A DNA stretch of 39,881 bases from SAR202 cluster bacterium Casp-Chloro-G4 (lineage in GTDB: Bacteria > Chloroflexota > Dehalococcoidia > Lucifugimonadales > JADFKI01). A program made the translations under genes and the position numbers. This document shows, in pieces, positions 16,975 through 24,282 of the stretch; the stretch's first letter is position 1; each line of letters begins with the position of its first letter. The stretch covers positions 1 through 39,881 of the forward strand of contig MUCK01000002.1 in assembly GCA_002816705.1 (NCBI GenBank), read 5' to 3'. A model generated the notes under the pieces. That model worked only from the letters and a program-made list of their open reading frames with translations. It was not told where the DNA came from and made no database searches.

Positions 16975-18138
16975 CTAGTTCCAGTCCGGGTCGGGGTGTG
17001 CGTCCAGGTATTCCACGTCCAGCTCTACTCCTAAGCCCGGTCGATCTGAGGGATGCAGAACACCGTCTCGAATATCCAGAGGGTGACTGATAAATTTGTT
17101 TAGTTGCGGTATCCAGGAGCTGATCAACTCCACCCGATAGAAATTGGGCACTGTCATCATGGTGTGGGCGCCGGCCAAAATATTGATCGGGCCGCTGGCG
17201 TCGTGGGGGCTTACGGGAATGTAGTAAGCCTCAGCCATGTTGGCTATCTTACGCATCTCGCTGATGCCCCCGCTCCACAGGATGTCCGGCATCAGGTACT
17301 CCGCCAGCCTGCCCTGCAAGATCGGCACGAAATCGAACCGTGAATAGAGCCGCTCGCCGACGCAAATCGGCACGCTTACCGATTCCTTCACGTGGCGTAG
17401 TGCTTCGTTGCTGTCGGGCTGCACGGGTTCCTCGAACCATCCGATGTCGTAGGGCTCTAGTCGTCTCGCAATATTTATGGCAGTAGGCACGTTGAAATTG
17501 CCGTGGCAGTCTATAAGAATTTCGATGCCTGGTCCCACGGCCTCACGAATGGCGGCGACAGTGTCCACGCCATGCGCTGCGCCCGCCGGGGAAATAGTCC
17601 CGCGTCCGTAGTTACGATGGTACTGGCCCATTTCAGGCGAAAAGGGATCTAATTTCATGGCCGTATATCCCTCTGCCACCAGGGATTTCGCGTGCTGGGC
17701 CGCTGCCTCTGGCTCCCTTGGGCCAACGTGAGTGTAAAGAAGGGCGTTGTCCCACATGGGGCCGCCGAAAAGCTGGTAGATAGGCTTCCCCAGGGTCTTC
17801 CCCTTAATGTCCCAGAGGGCGATATCTATCCCGCTGAGCAGCGTGGTTACGAAGCCGCCGTAGCCACCTCCCCCTGTGAATCGCCTGAAAATCTTGTGCC
17901 AGAGGCGGTCAATATCCTCCGGGTTTTCACCAATCAACGAATCTCGGAAGTCGTACTTCAACTTGGAATCCCGCAGGAAGCGCAACATATTTCCCACCAC
18001 CACGCTGCCACCACCGCCAGAGCAAGTTGCCTCGCCAACTCCGGAGATTCCCTCGTCGGTATCAATACGAAGAAACAGGTAGCTTCGATCCTGCTCCTCC
18101 GGCCTGGTCACCCAAATTTTAATATCTGTTATTTTCAT
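16975..18138 (-). CDS. Enolase-superfamily acid-sugar dehydratase (mandelate racemase/galactonate dehydratase-like)
   Basis: 387 residues with the capping domain (1-120) and barrel of the mandelate racemase subgroup. These enzymes abstract the proton next to a carboxylate and often dehydrate sugar acids. Barrel residues seen: Lys162 (MKLD), Asp210 and His212 (IDCHGNF), Glu236 (WFEEPVQP), Glu262 (VGERLYSR), Asp285 (MPDILW) and His312 (SPHDASGP). Asp/Glu/Glu would hold Mg; the His-Asp pair is the second base. The D-x-H motif and the ERL segment fit the galactonate/mannonate dehydratase branch, but substrate assignment by eye is unsafe. AGGGAA precedes the ATG. No sugar transporter or kinase is next to it. 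Confidence 0.82.
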   Translation of the reverse strand: MKITDIKIWVTRPEEQDRSYLFLRIDTDEGISGVGEATCSGGGGSVVVGNMLRFLRDSKLKYDFRDSLIGENPEDIDRLWHKIFRRFTGGGGYGGFVTTLLSGIDIALWDIKGKTLGKPIYQLFGGPMWDNALLYTHVGPREPEAAAQHAKSLVAEGYTAMKLDPFSPEMGQYHRNYGRGTISPAGAAHGVDTVAAIREAVGPGIEILIDCHGNFNVPTAINIARRLEPYDIGWFEEPVQPDSNEALRHVKESVSVPICVGERLYSRFDFVPILQGRLAEYLMPDILWSGGISEMRKIANMAEAYYIPVSPHDASGPINILAGAHTMMTVPNFYRVELISSWIPQLNKFISHPLDIRDGVLHPSDRPGLGVELDVEYLDAHPDPDWN

Positions 18139-18308
18139 GTCTAAATTCCCTTGTTGCCGAGTTGTCGCGGCATAAGCTAATGGTTGCCAGCTATTCAGTC
18201 AATGGGCTGCCTGGTGGGAGAGGTTAGATATCCTTCTCGGGCATACAGGGCGACCGTTTTATCTTGTTGGTTACATGTTTACCCATATGTTAGGGGGTTG
18301 GCAAAGAT

Positions 18309-20627
18309 ATGAAAGATAAGATACTCGCCAAGGTTCGTGCGGTGCTGCATATGCCGACCGCAATGGAGGGCCTTTGGCTTGCGACTATACTGGCCGTTCC
18401 ACTAATCATCGCGCCTCACGACTCGATGATTTTCCATTACCAGCTGCCGAAGATAGTGTTGCTCAGAGGCATGGTCAGCCTGCTGGCGGTGCTGTGGCTA
18501 CTACGTTGGCTTTCCAGGCCTCCATCTCCCGTCGCGAGCGACCAAGAAAGAGCTTCCATGGGTTGGCAGGCCTTCAAGGGTAGGATCTCGGATGAGCCTG
18601 TTCGGCTGGTTTCCATGGGCGTCCTGGCATTCGTTCTTATCAATGTCTTCTCAACGATATTTTCCGTGTCGCCTGGGGTAAGCATATGGGGTGGATTCAA
18701 GCTCCCTGACGGCTACGGGCTGCACAACGTTGTTATGTTCATCGTCCTTTTCCTTGTCGTAGCGAAAAATATTTCCACTCAAATGCAGATTTGGCGCTTG
18801 CTGGCCGCCGTTTCCTCATCAGGTGGAGTCGTCGCGGTAATTGGAGTGCTCCAGAGATTCCACGCCATTTCCTCCGGCGCGCCGCTTACTAGCGTAGACG
18901 GAGTCGTATCGACCATTGGGGATCCCATAGTCCTTGGCGCCTTTCTAGTACTCACAGTTCCCATTACTATAGGTCTCGCTGCCACCAGGATTTCCAAGAG
19001 TTTTTCATTTGGCGAGCAGGCTCTATGGGTGCTGCTGATTTCCGTGCAGATGCTGGCGTTGGCCTTTACCTTGAGTCTTGGCGCCGCCGTTGGTCTGGTG
19101 GTGGCCCTGGGAGTGTTCCTAGCATTCGGTTATTTTGCCATGGAGCAGGCCGCCACTATCAGGGTGGCCGCCGTATCGGCCATTGCCGTCTCGATCACCC
19201 TTTTGAGCATGAGCTTTGTTTCTGACCTCCCAGACGCCGCCAGTCCTGAGCCAGTGTCTCAGCCGTTTGACGAGAGGGAATTCCTGGGCACAGCCCCTGA
19301 ACCTGGCGACGATTTTCTGGCAAAACGCCCGGAAATATGGGCTTCTTCTGTGGGGCTAGCGGTCTCTCGACCTTCGCTGCCATCCAAAGGAGGACTGGTG
19401 CCAGGCCTGAGGTTCATGCTTGGATATGGCCCGGAAACCTTTTCATATGTGTTCCCTCTCAATGCGACTGAAGCCATCGGACTGCATGACGACGCCCAAA
19501 ATGCGTTTCTTCACAGGACCGTGGAGCTTGGGTTGCTAGGCGGATTGTCCGAGATGGCCTTATACCTTGTGGCCATAGCGGCGATTATATGGCTTTTCTT
19601 CAGGCACATCGAGGAAATGACCTCCGACCATAAGATGATTCTGGTCGTGCTAACGGCGGCGCTTGTCGGGCGGATGGCTCAGCAGATGTTCGACATTGGC
19701 AGGGGAAGTGACACTATGCTCTTCTGGGTACTGCTGGCGCTGATTCCTGCGGCCCTCCGGGCGTGGCCATTGTCCTCGGGCTCTCAGTCCTTTAACTTCG
19801 GGAACTACGCCATGTCCAGGGAAAGGCCCGTATATTTGCAGGGGGCCAGAGTAGCGCTGGTGCTGCTATTGGTGGTAGCCATGGGTTGGCTTGTTACAGA
19901 CAAGAGCGTAAACGTGGTGCGGGCAGATGCCGTCGCCGCCAGGGCCGAGATGGTCGAAACCACCGAACGAAATCGGGCTGAAGCGCTGGCCCTTTTTGAC
20001 GAAGCCATCGAATTGGCCCCGACCTTACCTAATTACTACCGCCTTCGGGGAGATTTTCTGGTCGCCGTAAACGAGACTGTTCCCCCTGGGCTTGAGAGTA
20101 ATGCAGACCTTGAGGAGATATACGCAGATCGCGTGATGGCTTTGCGGGCGGACCCCTTGGCCGGGGAGAGTCTGCTGGATATGGCCAACATAGGCTTTAA
20201 TCTCACCCGTGCGGGCTACGAAGGCCTGGATGCCGATGCCGTAGAACAGTACAAAGAGCTGATGGCTCTGTCGCCAAACTTCTCCGAGTCACACGCATTG
20301 CTATGGATTCTCGTGGCCGTGGCATACATGGACGCGGGGCAATTGGAGCGTAGCCTGGATTTCCTAAATAATGCCTTGAGTGTGGAATCATCAGATTTCA
20401 CCCATGCCAAGGCGCTCTTTATTCAAGGAGCTGCCTATTCGGAGCTTGGTGAACCTGGTAAGGCGATTGATTCCCTAAACATGGTGCTGGAGATCAGTTC
20501 CGACCCGAAAATGATGATGGAAACATACCGTATGCTGGCCAACGCGTACTCTGACTCCGGTGAGCCTCAACTGGCTGGAGAACATTACGAACGGTATATC
20601 CTCATAAGGGATTCCGACCAGAGTTAA
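18309..20627 (+). CDS. O-antigen ligase/polymerase-like membrane protein with C-terminal TPR repeats
   Basis: 772 residues. The first ~510 contain around ten or more hydrophobic helices with the Wzy/WaaL-type pattern: STIFSVSPGVSIWGGF, IGDPIVLGAFLVLTVPI, a long extracytoplasmic loop (about 310-400) holding LGYGPETFSYVFP and HDDAQNAFLHRTVELGLLGG. These proteins join or polymerise glycans on the outer face of the membrane. After residue ~540 come helical repeats of TPR type (EALALFDEAIELAPTLPNYY, LERSLDFLNNALSVESSDF, KAIDSLNMVLEIS, ending AGEHYERYI). The bacterial 'O-antigen ligase family, TPR-fused' class is known in Chloroflexota. No glycosyltransferase genes are adjacent, so the glycan is unknown. 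AGGGGG lies upstream of the ATG. Confidence 0.75.
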   Translation: MKDKILAKVRAVLHMPTAMEGLWLATILAVPLIIAPHDSMIFHYQLPKIVLLRGMVSLLAVLWLLRWLSRPPSPVASDQERASMGWQAFKGRISDEPVRLVSMGVLAFVLINVFSTIFSVSPGVSIWGGFKLPDGYGLHNVVMFIVLFLVVAKNISTQMQIWRLLAAVSSSGGVVAVIGVLQRFHAISSGAPLTSVDGVVSTIGDPIVLGAFLVLTVPITIGLAATRISKSFSFGEQALWVLLISVQMLALAFTLSLGAAVGLVVALGVFLAFGYFAMEQAATIRVAAVSAIAVSITLLSMSFVSDLPDAASPEPVSQPFDEREFLGTAPEPGDDFLAKRPEIWASSVGLAVSRPSLPSKGGLVPGLRFMLGYGPETFSYVFPLNATEAIGLHDDAQNAFLHRTVELGLLGGLSEMALYLVAIAAIIWLFFRHIEEMTSDHKMILVVLTAALVGRMAQQMFDIGRGSDTMLFWVLLALIPAALRAWPLSSGSQSFNFGNYAMSRERPVYLQGARVALVLLLVVAMGWLVTDKSVNVVRADAVAARAEMVETTERNRAEALALFDEAIELAPTLPNYYRLRGDFLVAVNETVPPGLESNADLEEIYADRVMALRADPLAGESLLDMANIGFNLTRAGYEGLDADAVEQYKELMALSPNFSESHALLWILVAVAYMDAGQLERSLDFLNNALSVESSDFTHAKALFIQGAAYSELGEPGKAIDSLNMVLEISSDPKMMMETYRMLANAYSDSGEPQLAGEHYERYILIRDSDQS

Positions 20628-20717
20628 ATGCCGGTGCTGGTGGCCTCCATTTCAGTTGGGGAAGAGGGCCTATCGTATTAATGCCAACCTCTGCCCAGCC
20701 TCTGGTAAAATAATTTA

Positions 20718-20984
20718 ATGCGCCTCAACATGGACAACATCCAGTCGCCCCCAGACGTCCGAGGGCTGGTCAAAAGGGCCTTATACGGCCGCTGGCTCGC
20801 GGGCATCTCCTTCGTCATGTTCACTGTGATGACAGGACACGTTTCCCTACGCCTAAGAATATTCCTGGTGGCTCTGCGTCAGGATTTTGGGTGGAGTAGG
20901 ACTGTTCTGTCGGGAGCATTCGTGTTTGCCCGTGCTCAGACCGCATGGCTCACTCCTGCGAATGCGGACTATCAACGGTCATGA
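20718..20984 (+). pseudogene. Truncated MFS transporter remnant (N-terminal part only)
   Basis: 88 codons whose product reads like the first quarter of a major facilitator transporter: RALYGRWLAGISFVMFTVMTG is a first helix, then FLVALRQDFGWSRTVLSGAF, a strongly conserved block in one MFS branch (FGWSRT.LSGAFS.AR). After FARA the sequence leaves the family and runs into a stop at 20984, exactly where the next gene's ATG sits. The remaining ten or so helices are absent from the following 700 bases in any frame I could read. The simplest view is a deletion remnant; a genuine small protein is unlikely. Confidence 0.6.
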
Positions 20985-21685
20985 GAGTGCTGGGGCGTGA
21001 CTTGCCGGCGTATTTCGAGAAGTACTGGCTCACCATATCGGCGGATGTCGACGTGCCCGTGGAGTATATCGAGGAAGGACACAGCGCCATTTTCGGGACC
21101 AAGGGGTACGACAAGACTGCCCCCGATTTGCCCGACTGGGCTGACCTTCCGGACGACGACCTGGCATATCACATCGCCCACGAGCTAACCCACATGGTGC
21201 AACGGAGCCGCGGCTATCCCAAGACTATTCGCGGAAGGCCTTACCCGCCCGACTCGGCGGAGGCCCGCATAGGCGGCGATTTGGAGGAGCTAATTCTTCA
21301 CCCGCCCTTGGAGCAGACCCTGAGGGAAGCGGGATTCCGCTGGGACTTCATCAAGGGTCGGCTGATGGCGAGTGCGCTGGATGGCATTTCCAGCAGTCCG
21401 CCGCCGGAGTACGGGACGCCCTGGTTCTTTACATGGGCCATACGCTACTGTGAACTGCAGATGGAGCTATCTGCGGACCAGTGGGCTCAGCTTAATGCGG
21501 CGTTCAAGAAAAGCTCTCCGGGAGTCGTCGAACTGGGCGAAGAGATGGTGACCATCATTCGGGAGGTCGGCTGGGGCACCCGCCTGCAAGCGCTGGACTC
21601 CTTGGTAAAGGTGCGCGATTCCCTGGGTCTGAAAATTAACGAAGTCGTGCTTGTGCTGGACCCAACCACCGGCAATATCCTGTAA
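20981..21685 (+). CDS. HExxH putative zinc metallopeptidase, unknown family
   Basis: 234 residues from ATG 20981 (another ATG at 20945 in the same frame overlaps the transporter remnant). The motif IAHELTHMVQR (HELTH at 67-71) is a gluzincin-type zinc site; a glutamate in GGDLEEL some 30 residues later could be the third ligand. Preceding sequence (DLPDWADLPDDDLAYH) is acidic. No signal peptide or transmembrane helix, so cytoplasmic. I do not recognise the family. There is no ribosome binding site at either start, and the gene abuts a deletion-like junction, so its 5' end may be truncated or newly formed. Confidence 0.6.
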   Translation: MRVLGRDLPAYFEKYWLTISADVDVPVEYIEEGHSAIFGTKGYDKTAPDLPDWADLPDDDLAYHIAHELTHMVQRSRGYPKTIRGRPYPPDSAEARIGGDLEELILHPPLEQTLREAGFRWDFIKGRLMASALDGISSSPPPEYGTPWFFTWAIRYCELQMELSADQWAQLNAAFKKSSPGVVELGEEMVTIIREVGWGTRLQALDSLVKVRDSLGLKINEVVLVLDPTTGNIL

Positions 21686-21856
21686 CGCACCGAAACTTAG
21701 CGGCAGACATCTGCTTTTATATATCTGAGATTTTTGTAGAAAACTTTGTGGTGAGTTCCAAGCTGGTCGTAAGCAACAAAGTGGGAAGAAGTCATCGCGA
21801 TTTTTTTTCATGAAGGCGACTGAACCACGCGGCCCTCTCGCTCTCATGAAAATGGA

Positions 21857-21878
21857 GGGACGGCCCCTGGACCGTCCC
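21857..21878 (-). terminator. Possible terminator of the DUF302 gene
   Basis: Hairpin GGGACGG / CCGTCCC with an 8-base loop, 24 bases past the DUF302 stop on the minus strand, followed on that strand by a short T-run (CATTTTC). Moderate GC stem, imperfect U-tract. Confidence 0.4.
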
Positions 21879-21901
21879 AATCTCACCAGATAGGTTAAAC
21901 C

Positions 21902-22288
21902 CTACAGGCTATTGACGACGGTTTGCAGCTTCTGCCTGACCTCTTCCGCGATGGCAGCGAGTTCGGGATTGTCTATGGCCTTCATTGACTCTGCGGGGTC
22001 CACGGCAGAAACCTCAATTGAGCCATCAGCCTGCTCCTGCACGATTACGTTGCAGGGAAGCATCGTGCCTATCTTGTTCTCCGTCAGCAAGGCCTTGTAT
22101 GCGAATGGGGGGTTGCAGGCGCCGAGGATTCGGTAGTTCTGGAAGTCTACGCCCAGCTTTTCCTTGAGCGTGTCCGTAACGTCGATCTCAGTCAGCACGC
22201 CGAAGCCTTCCTTCTTTAGCTCGTCCCTGGTCTTCTCTATGGCCTCTTCGAATGTTGTCGAAAGCGTCTTGGTGAAAAAGTAGCTCAT
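21902..22288 (-). CDS. DUF302 domain protein
   Basis: 128 residues, the single-domain DUF302 type. Blocks: TFEEAIEKTRDELKKEGFGVLTEIDVT, YRILGACNPPFAYKAL and IGTMLPCNVIV (each shown in part). The family has a small alpha/beta fold, function unknown; the Cys in GACNPP and in LPCNV are characteristic. ATG 22288 is chosen over an in-frame TTG at 22309 because a GGAGG lies between them at a proper distance from the ATG. Divergent from the alcohol dehydrogenase gene, with a 222-base shared upstream region holding direct repeats. Confidence 0.9.
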   Translation of the reverse strand: MSYFFTKTLSTTFEEAIEKTRDELKKEGFGVLTEIDVTDTLKEKLGVDFQNYRILGACNPPFAYKALLTENKIGTMLPCNVIVQEQADGSIEVSAVDPAESMKAIDNPELAAIAEEVRQKLQTVVNSL

Positions 22289-22370
22289 GCGGGGAATGCC
22301 TCCATGCAAAGTAAAGAAAATAATTCCATATATGAATAATTTTAAACACTAATTACTGACAATATAAGTT

Positions 22371-22422
22371 ACGGTACGGAATATACAGTATCGAATTACC
22401 TAATCAGACCACGGAACGGAAT
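22371..22422. promoter_or_regulatory. Direct repeat pair in a divergent promoter region
   Basis: ACGGTACGGAAT (22371-22382) and ACGGAACGGAAT (22411-22422): 11 of 12 bases alike, 40 bases start to start, close to four helical turns. They lie between two divergent genes and upstream of a TATAAT box, as an activator or repressor site would. Confidence 0.4.
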
Positions 22423-22434
22423 TCTTTATCTGGT

Positions 22435-22463
22435 CCGACTAAGTGGAGACAGGCTGTTATAAT
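22435..22463 (+). promoter_or_regulatory. Predicted promoter of the alcohol dehydrogenase gene
   Basis: Perfect TATAAT at 22458-22463 with a weak -35 (CCGACT, 22435-22440) at 17 bases. It lies 13 bases after the second direct repeat, which may make up for the poor -35. Confidence 0.4.
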
Positions 22464-22510
22464 TCCTGACAAATTTCCAGTTGGCCCCACTATGGGATTG
22501 AAGTGGACAC

Positions 22511-23650
22511 ATGGAGCAGTTCTTACCTAACTTCACATGGCGTAGCCCAACGAGGGTGATTTTCGGCGTGGGCAGGTTGGCAGACCTGCGCGGCCTGGTG
22601 GACGAGGCTGCGGGCGAACAGGCTCGTATATTCCTGGTCACAGGTCGGTCCAGCCTCAGGACCAGGGGAATCCTTCAACGAGTTCTGGACTCGCTGGGTG
22701 AGGGAAAAGTTACCCTGTTTGACCGAGTATCGCCGTATCCTTCGCCGGAGTTGGCAGATGCAGCCTCTGCGGAGTGCAAGGAGGCCGGGTGCGATGTAGT
22801 GGTTGCCATTGGCGGCGGCAGCGTCATGGACTTGGCCAAGGTAGTGGCCGTGATGTCTGCAAACGCGGGCAGGGCGCAAGACTATGCCACGGGCGAGAAG
22901 GCCATAGACGGGCCGGGCTTGCCTTTCATCGCGGTGCCGACTACCTCCGGAAGCAGCAGCGAGGTGACAATGGCGGCTGCACTGTGGGACCTGGAGGGTA
23001 AGCGCCACATGGGGTTGGCAAGCCCGCACATGTTCCCTACTGTGGCCGTGGTGGACCCGGATTTAACCATGAGCATGTCCAAGACCTTGGCCGCTGTGAC
23101 CGGCATGGACGCCTTTACCAGTGCTATCGAGTCTTACTGGTCAATCGAGGCGGAACCTATTACCGACGGCATAAACCTGCAGGTTGTCCAGATGTTCAAC
23201 GTCAATCTGGACAGATCATCCATACAGGGCGACATAGAATCCAGGGCAAATTGCGCCATGGCAGCAACAATGTCCGGCATCGCCTACAGCAACAGTAGGC
23301 CAAACGCCTGCCATGCGGTAGGGATACCGCTTACGCTTTATTGGGGCGTGGAGCATGGTCAGGCAGTGGGCGTTACGTTAACCACGTTCTTGCGATGGGC
23401 CGCACCGGGCATTCCGCATAAAATGCCGGCTCTGTGGCGCGCCTTGGGTGTAGAAGACCTGGACGGGGCGTGTGAACGCATAACCCGGCTCATGACGCGA
23501 TGTGGCCTGCAGACTAATCTGTCCGGTCTTGGAATGGAAGAGACAGACCTTGACACCCTCGTAGCAAACACCCGTTGGGACAGGACTCGAACATTACCTA
23601 GACCCCTTGGCCAAGATGACCTGAGGGGTCTAATACAGGAACTTCTCTAG
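22511..23650 (+). CDS. Iron-containing alcohol dehydrogenase family protein (phosphonoacetaldehyde reductase-like)
   Basis: 379 residues, group III alcohol dehydrogenase fold: NAD(P) binding by GGGSVMDLAK (about 101-110) and AVPTTSGSSSEVT (141-153), then a helical metal domain. Of the four usual metal ligands, Asp200 (GMDAFTSAIE), His268 (NACHAVG) and His282 (VEHGQ) are present, while the His four residues after the Asp is Ser204. The ESYWSIEAEP and PLTLYWGVEHGQAVGVTL pattern recalls the phosphonoacetaldehyde-reductase branch, so the substrate may be an aldehyde other than a simple alcohol product. Single gene, divergent from DUF302. No phosphonate genes nearby. Family sure, substrate unknown. 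Confidence 0.85.
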   Translation: MEQFLPNFTWRSPTRVIFGVGRLADLRGLVDEAAGEQARIFLVTGRSSLRTRGILQRVLDSLGEGKVTLFDRVSPYPSPELADAASAECKEAGCDVVVAIGGGSVMDLAKVVAVMSANAGRAQDYATGEKAIDGPGLPFIAVPTTSGSSSEVTMAAALWDLEGKRHMGLASPHMFPTVAVVDPDLTMSMSKTLAAVTGMDAFTSAIESYWSIEAEPITDGINLQVVQMFNVNLDRSSIQGDIESRANCAMAATMSGIAYSNSRPNACHAVGIPLTLYWGVEHGQAVGVTLTTFLRWAAPGIPHKMPALWRALGVEDLDGACERITRLMTRCGLQTNLSGLGMEETDLDTLVANTRWDRTRTLPRPLGQDDLRGLIQELL

Positions 23651-23664
23651 TTTACAACTGACGA

Positions 23665-24102
23665 TTAGGCCTGTGGCTCGTCTTCTACCATGCGGCGGAG
23701 TTCCTCTTTTGCCTGCCGAATCTCCTCCACCTTGGCGGCGATCCTGTCGAACAGCCCCTGCTTGGCCTTAATGCCCTCTGTGATTAGCAGGGCAGCGGCC
23801 TCCGAGCGACTGTTGACGATACCGGCCTCTACGAGCTCATCCACACGGCCAAGGCTTTCATCGTCCACGCGAACCATTACGACATTGTCGCGATTGGTGC
23901 GCACGCCCTGGACGCTGTCGCGAATGTTATCACCAATGCTTTCGGCGGTAGTCTTGCTATTAACGATAGCTACACGAACCACTTTGTTGACCTCATCAAC
24001 CAGGGTGTCAATTCCCTCAGTGAAACGGGCCTTGCGTCCTCTCTGTTCTTCCTGGGTGGTCTCATCAAACGATTCTGAAGGGTCTCGATGTTCGTCGACC
24101 AT
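23665..24102 (-). CDS. Ribbon-helix-helix domain protein, putative DNA-binding regulator
   Basis: 145 residues. The middle (VVMVRVDDESLGRVDELVEAGI, then NSRSEAAALLITEGI; about 75-115) reads as a ribbon-helix-helix fold of the Arc/CopG type: a beta strand, helix, turn and second helix with SRSEA. A charged N-terminal half (GIDTLVDEVNKVVRVAIVNSKTTAE) and a C-terminal helix rich in Lys/Glu flank it. ATG 24102 has GGAGGTG at a good distance; an earlier in-frame codon at 24117 is rejected. A repeat-bearing site lies just upstream, so self-regulation is possible. It faces a MATE exporter gene divergently. No toxin partner is seen. Confidence 0.7.
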   Translation of the reverse strand: MVDEHRDPSESFDETTQEEQRGRKARFTEGIDTLVDEVNKVVRVAIVNSKTTAESIGDNIRDSVQGVRTNRDNVVMVRVDDESLGRVDELVEAGIVNSRSEAAALLITEGIKAKQGLFDRIAAKVEEIRQAKEELRRMVEDEPQA

Positions 24103-24123
24103 AATGCACCTCCACAATAACGG

Positions 24124-24145
24124 AATTACTTACTTACACGTAATT
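24124..24145. promoter_or_regulatory. Possible operator: three TTAC repeats and a mirror GTAATT
   Basis: TTAC-TTAC-TTAC (24126-24137), then AC and GTAA; also read as AATTAC...GTAATT. It starts about 22 bases before the ribbon-helix-helix gene. Such proteins bind short spaced repeats, often at their own promoters. Confidence 0.4.
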
Positions 24146-24282
24146 ATAACACTATATTTGGGTTGTTTTGTGGTTGGTAAGGCCCAGGTAAGGTTTGTAT
24201 TCTGTTTGACTGAGAAAGTGCCGTAGGCTATTGTTGAAAGGTTGATCTCCAGAGAGACACATGTGCAAATCCGGAAGGCTGA

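Noticed and set aside
21805-21852. Inverted repeat TTTTCATGA / TCATGAAAA after the HExxH gene
   Set aside because: Stem of nine AT-rich pairs with a loop near 30 bases; too weak for a terminator, though it encloses part of the region before the GGGACGG hairpin.
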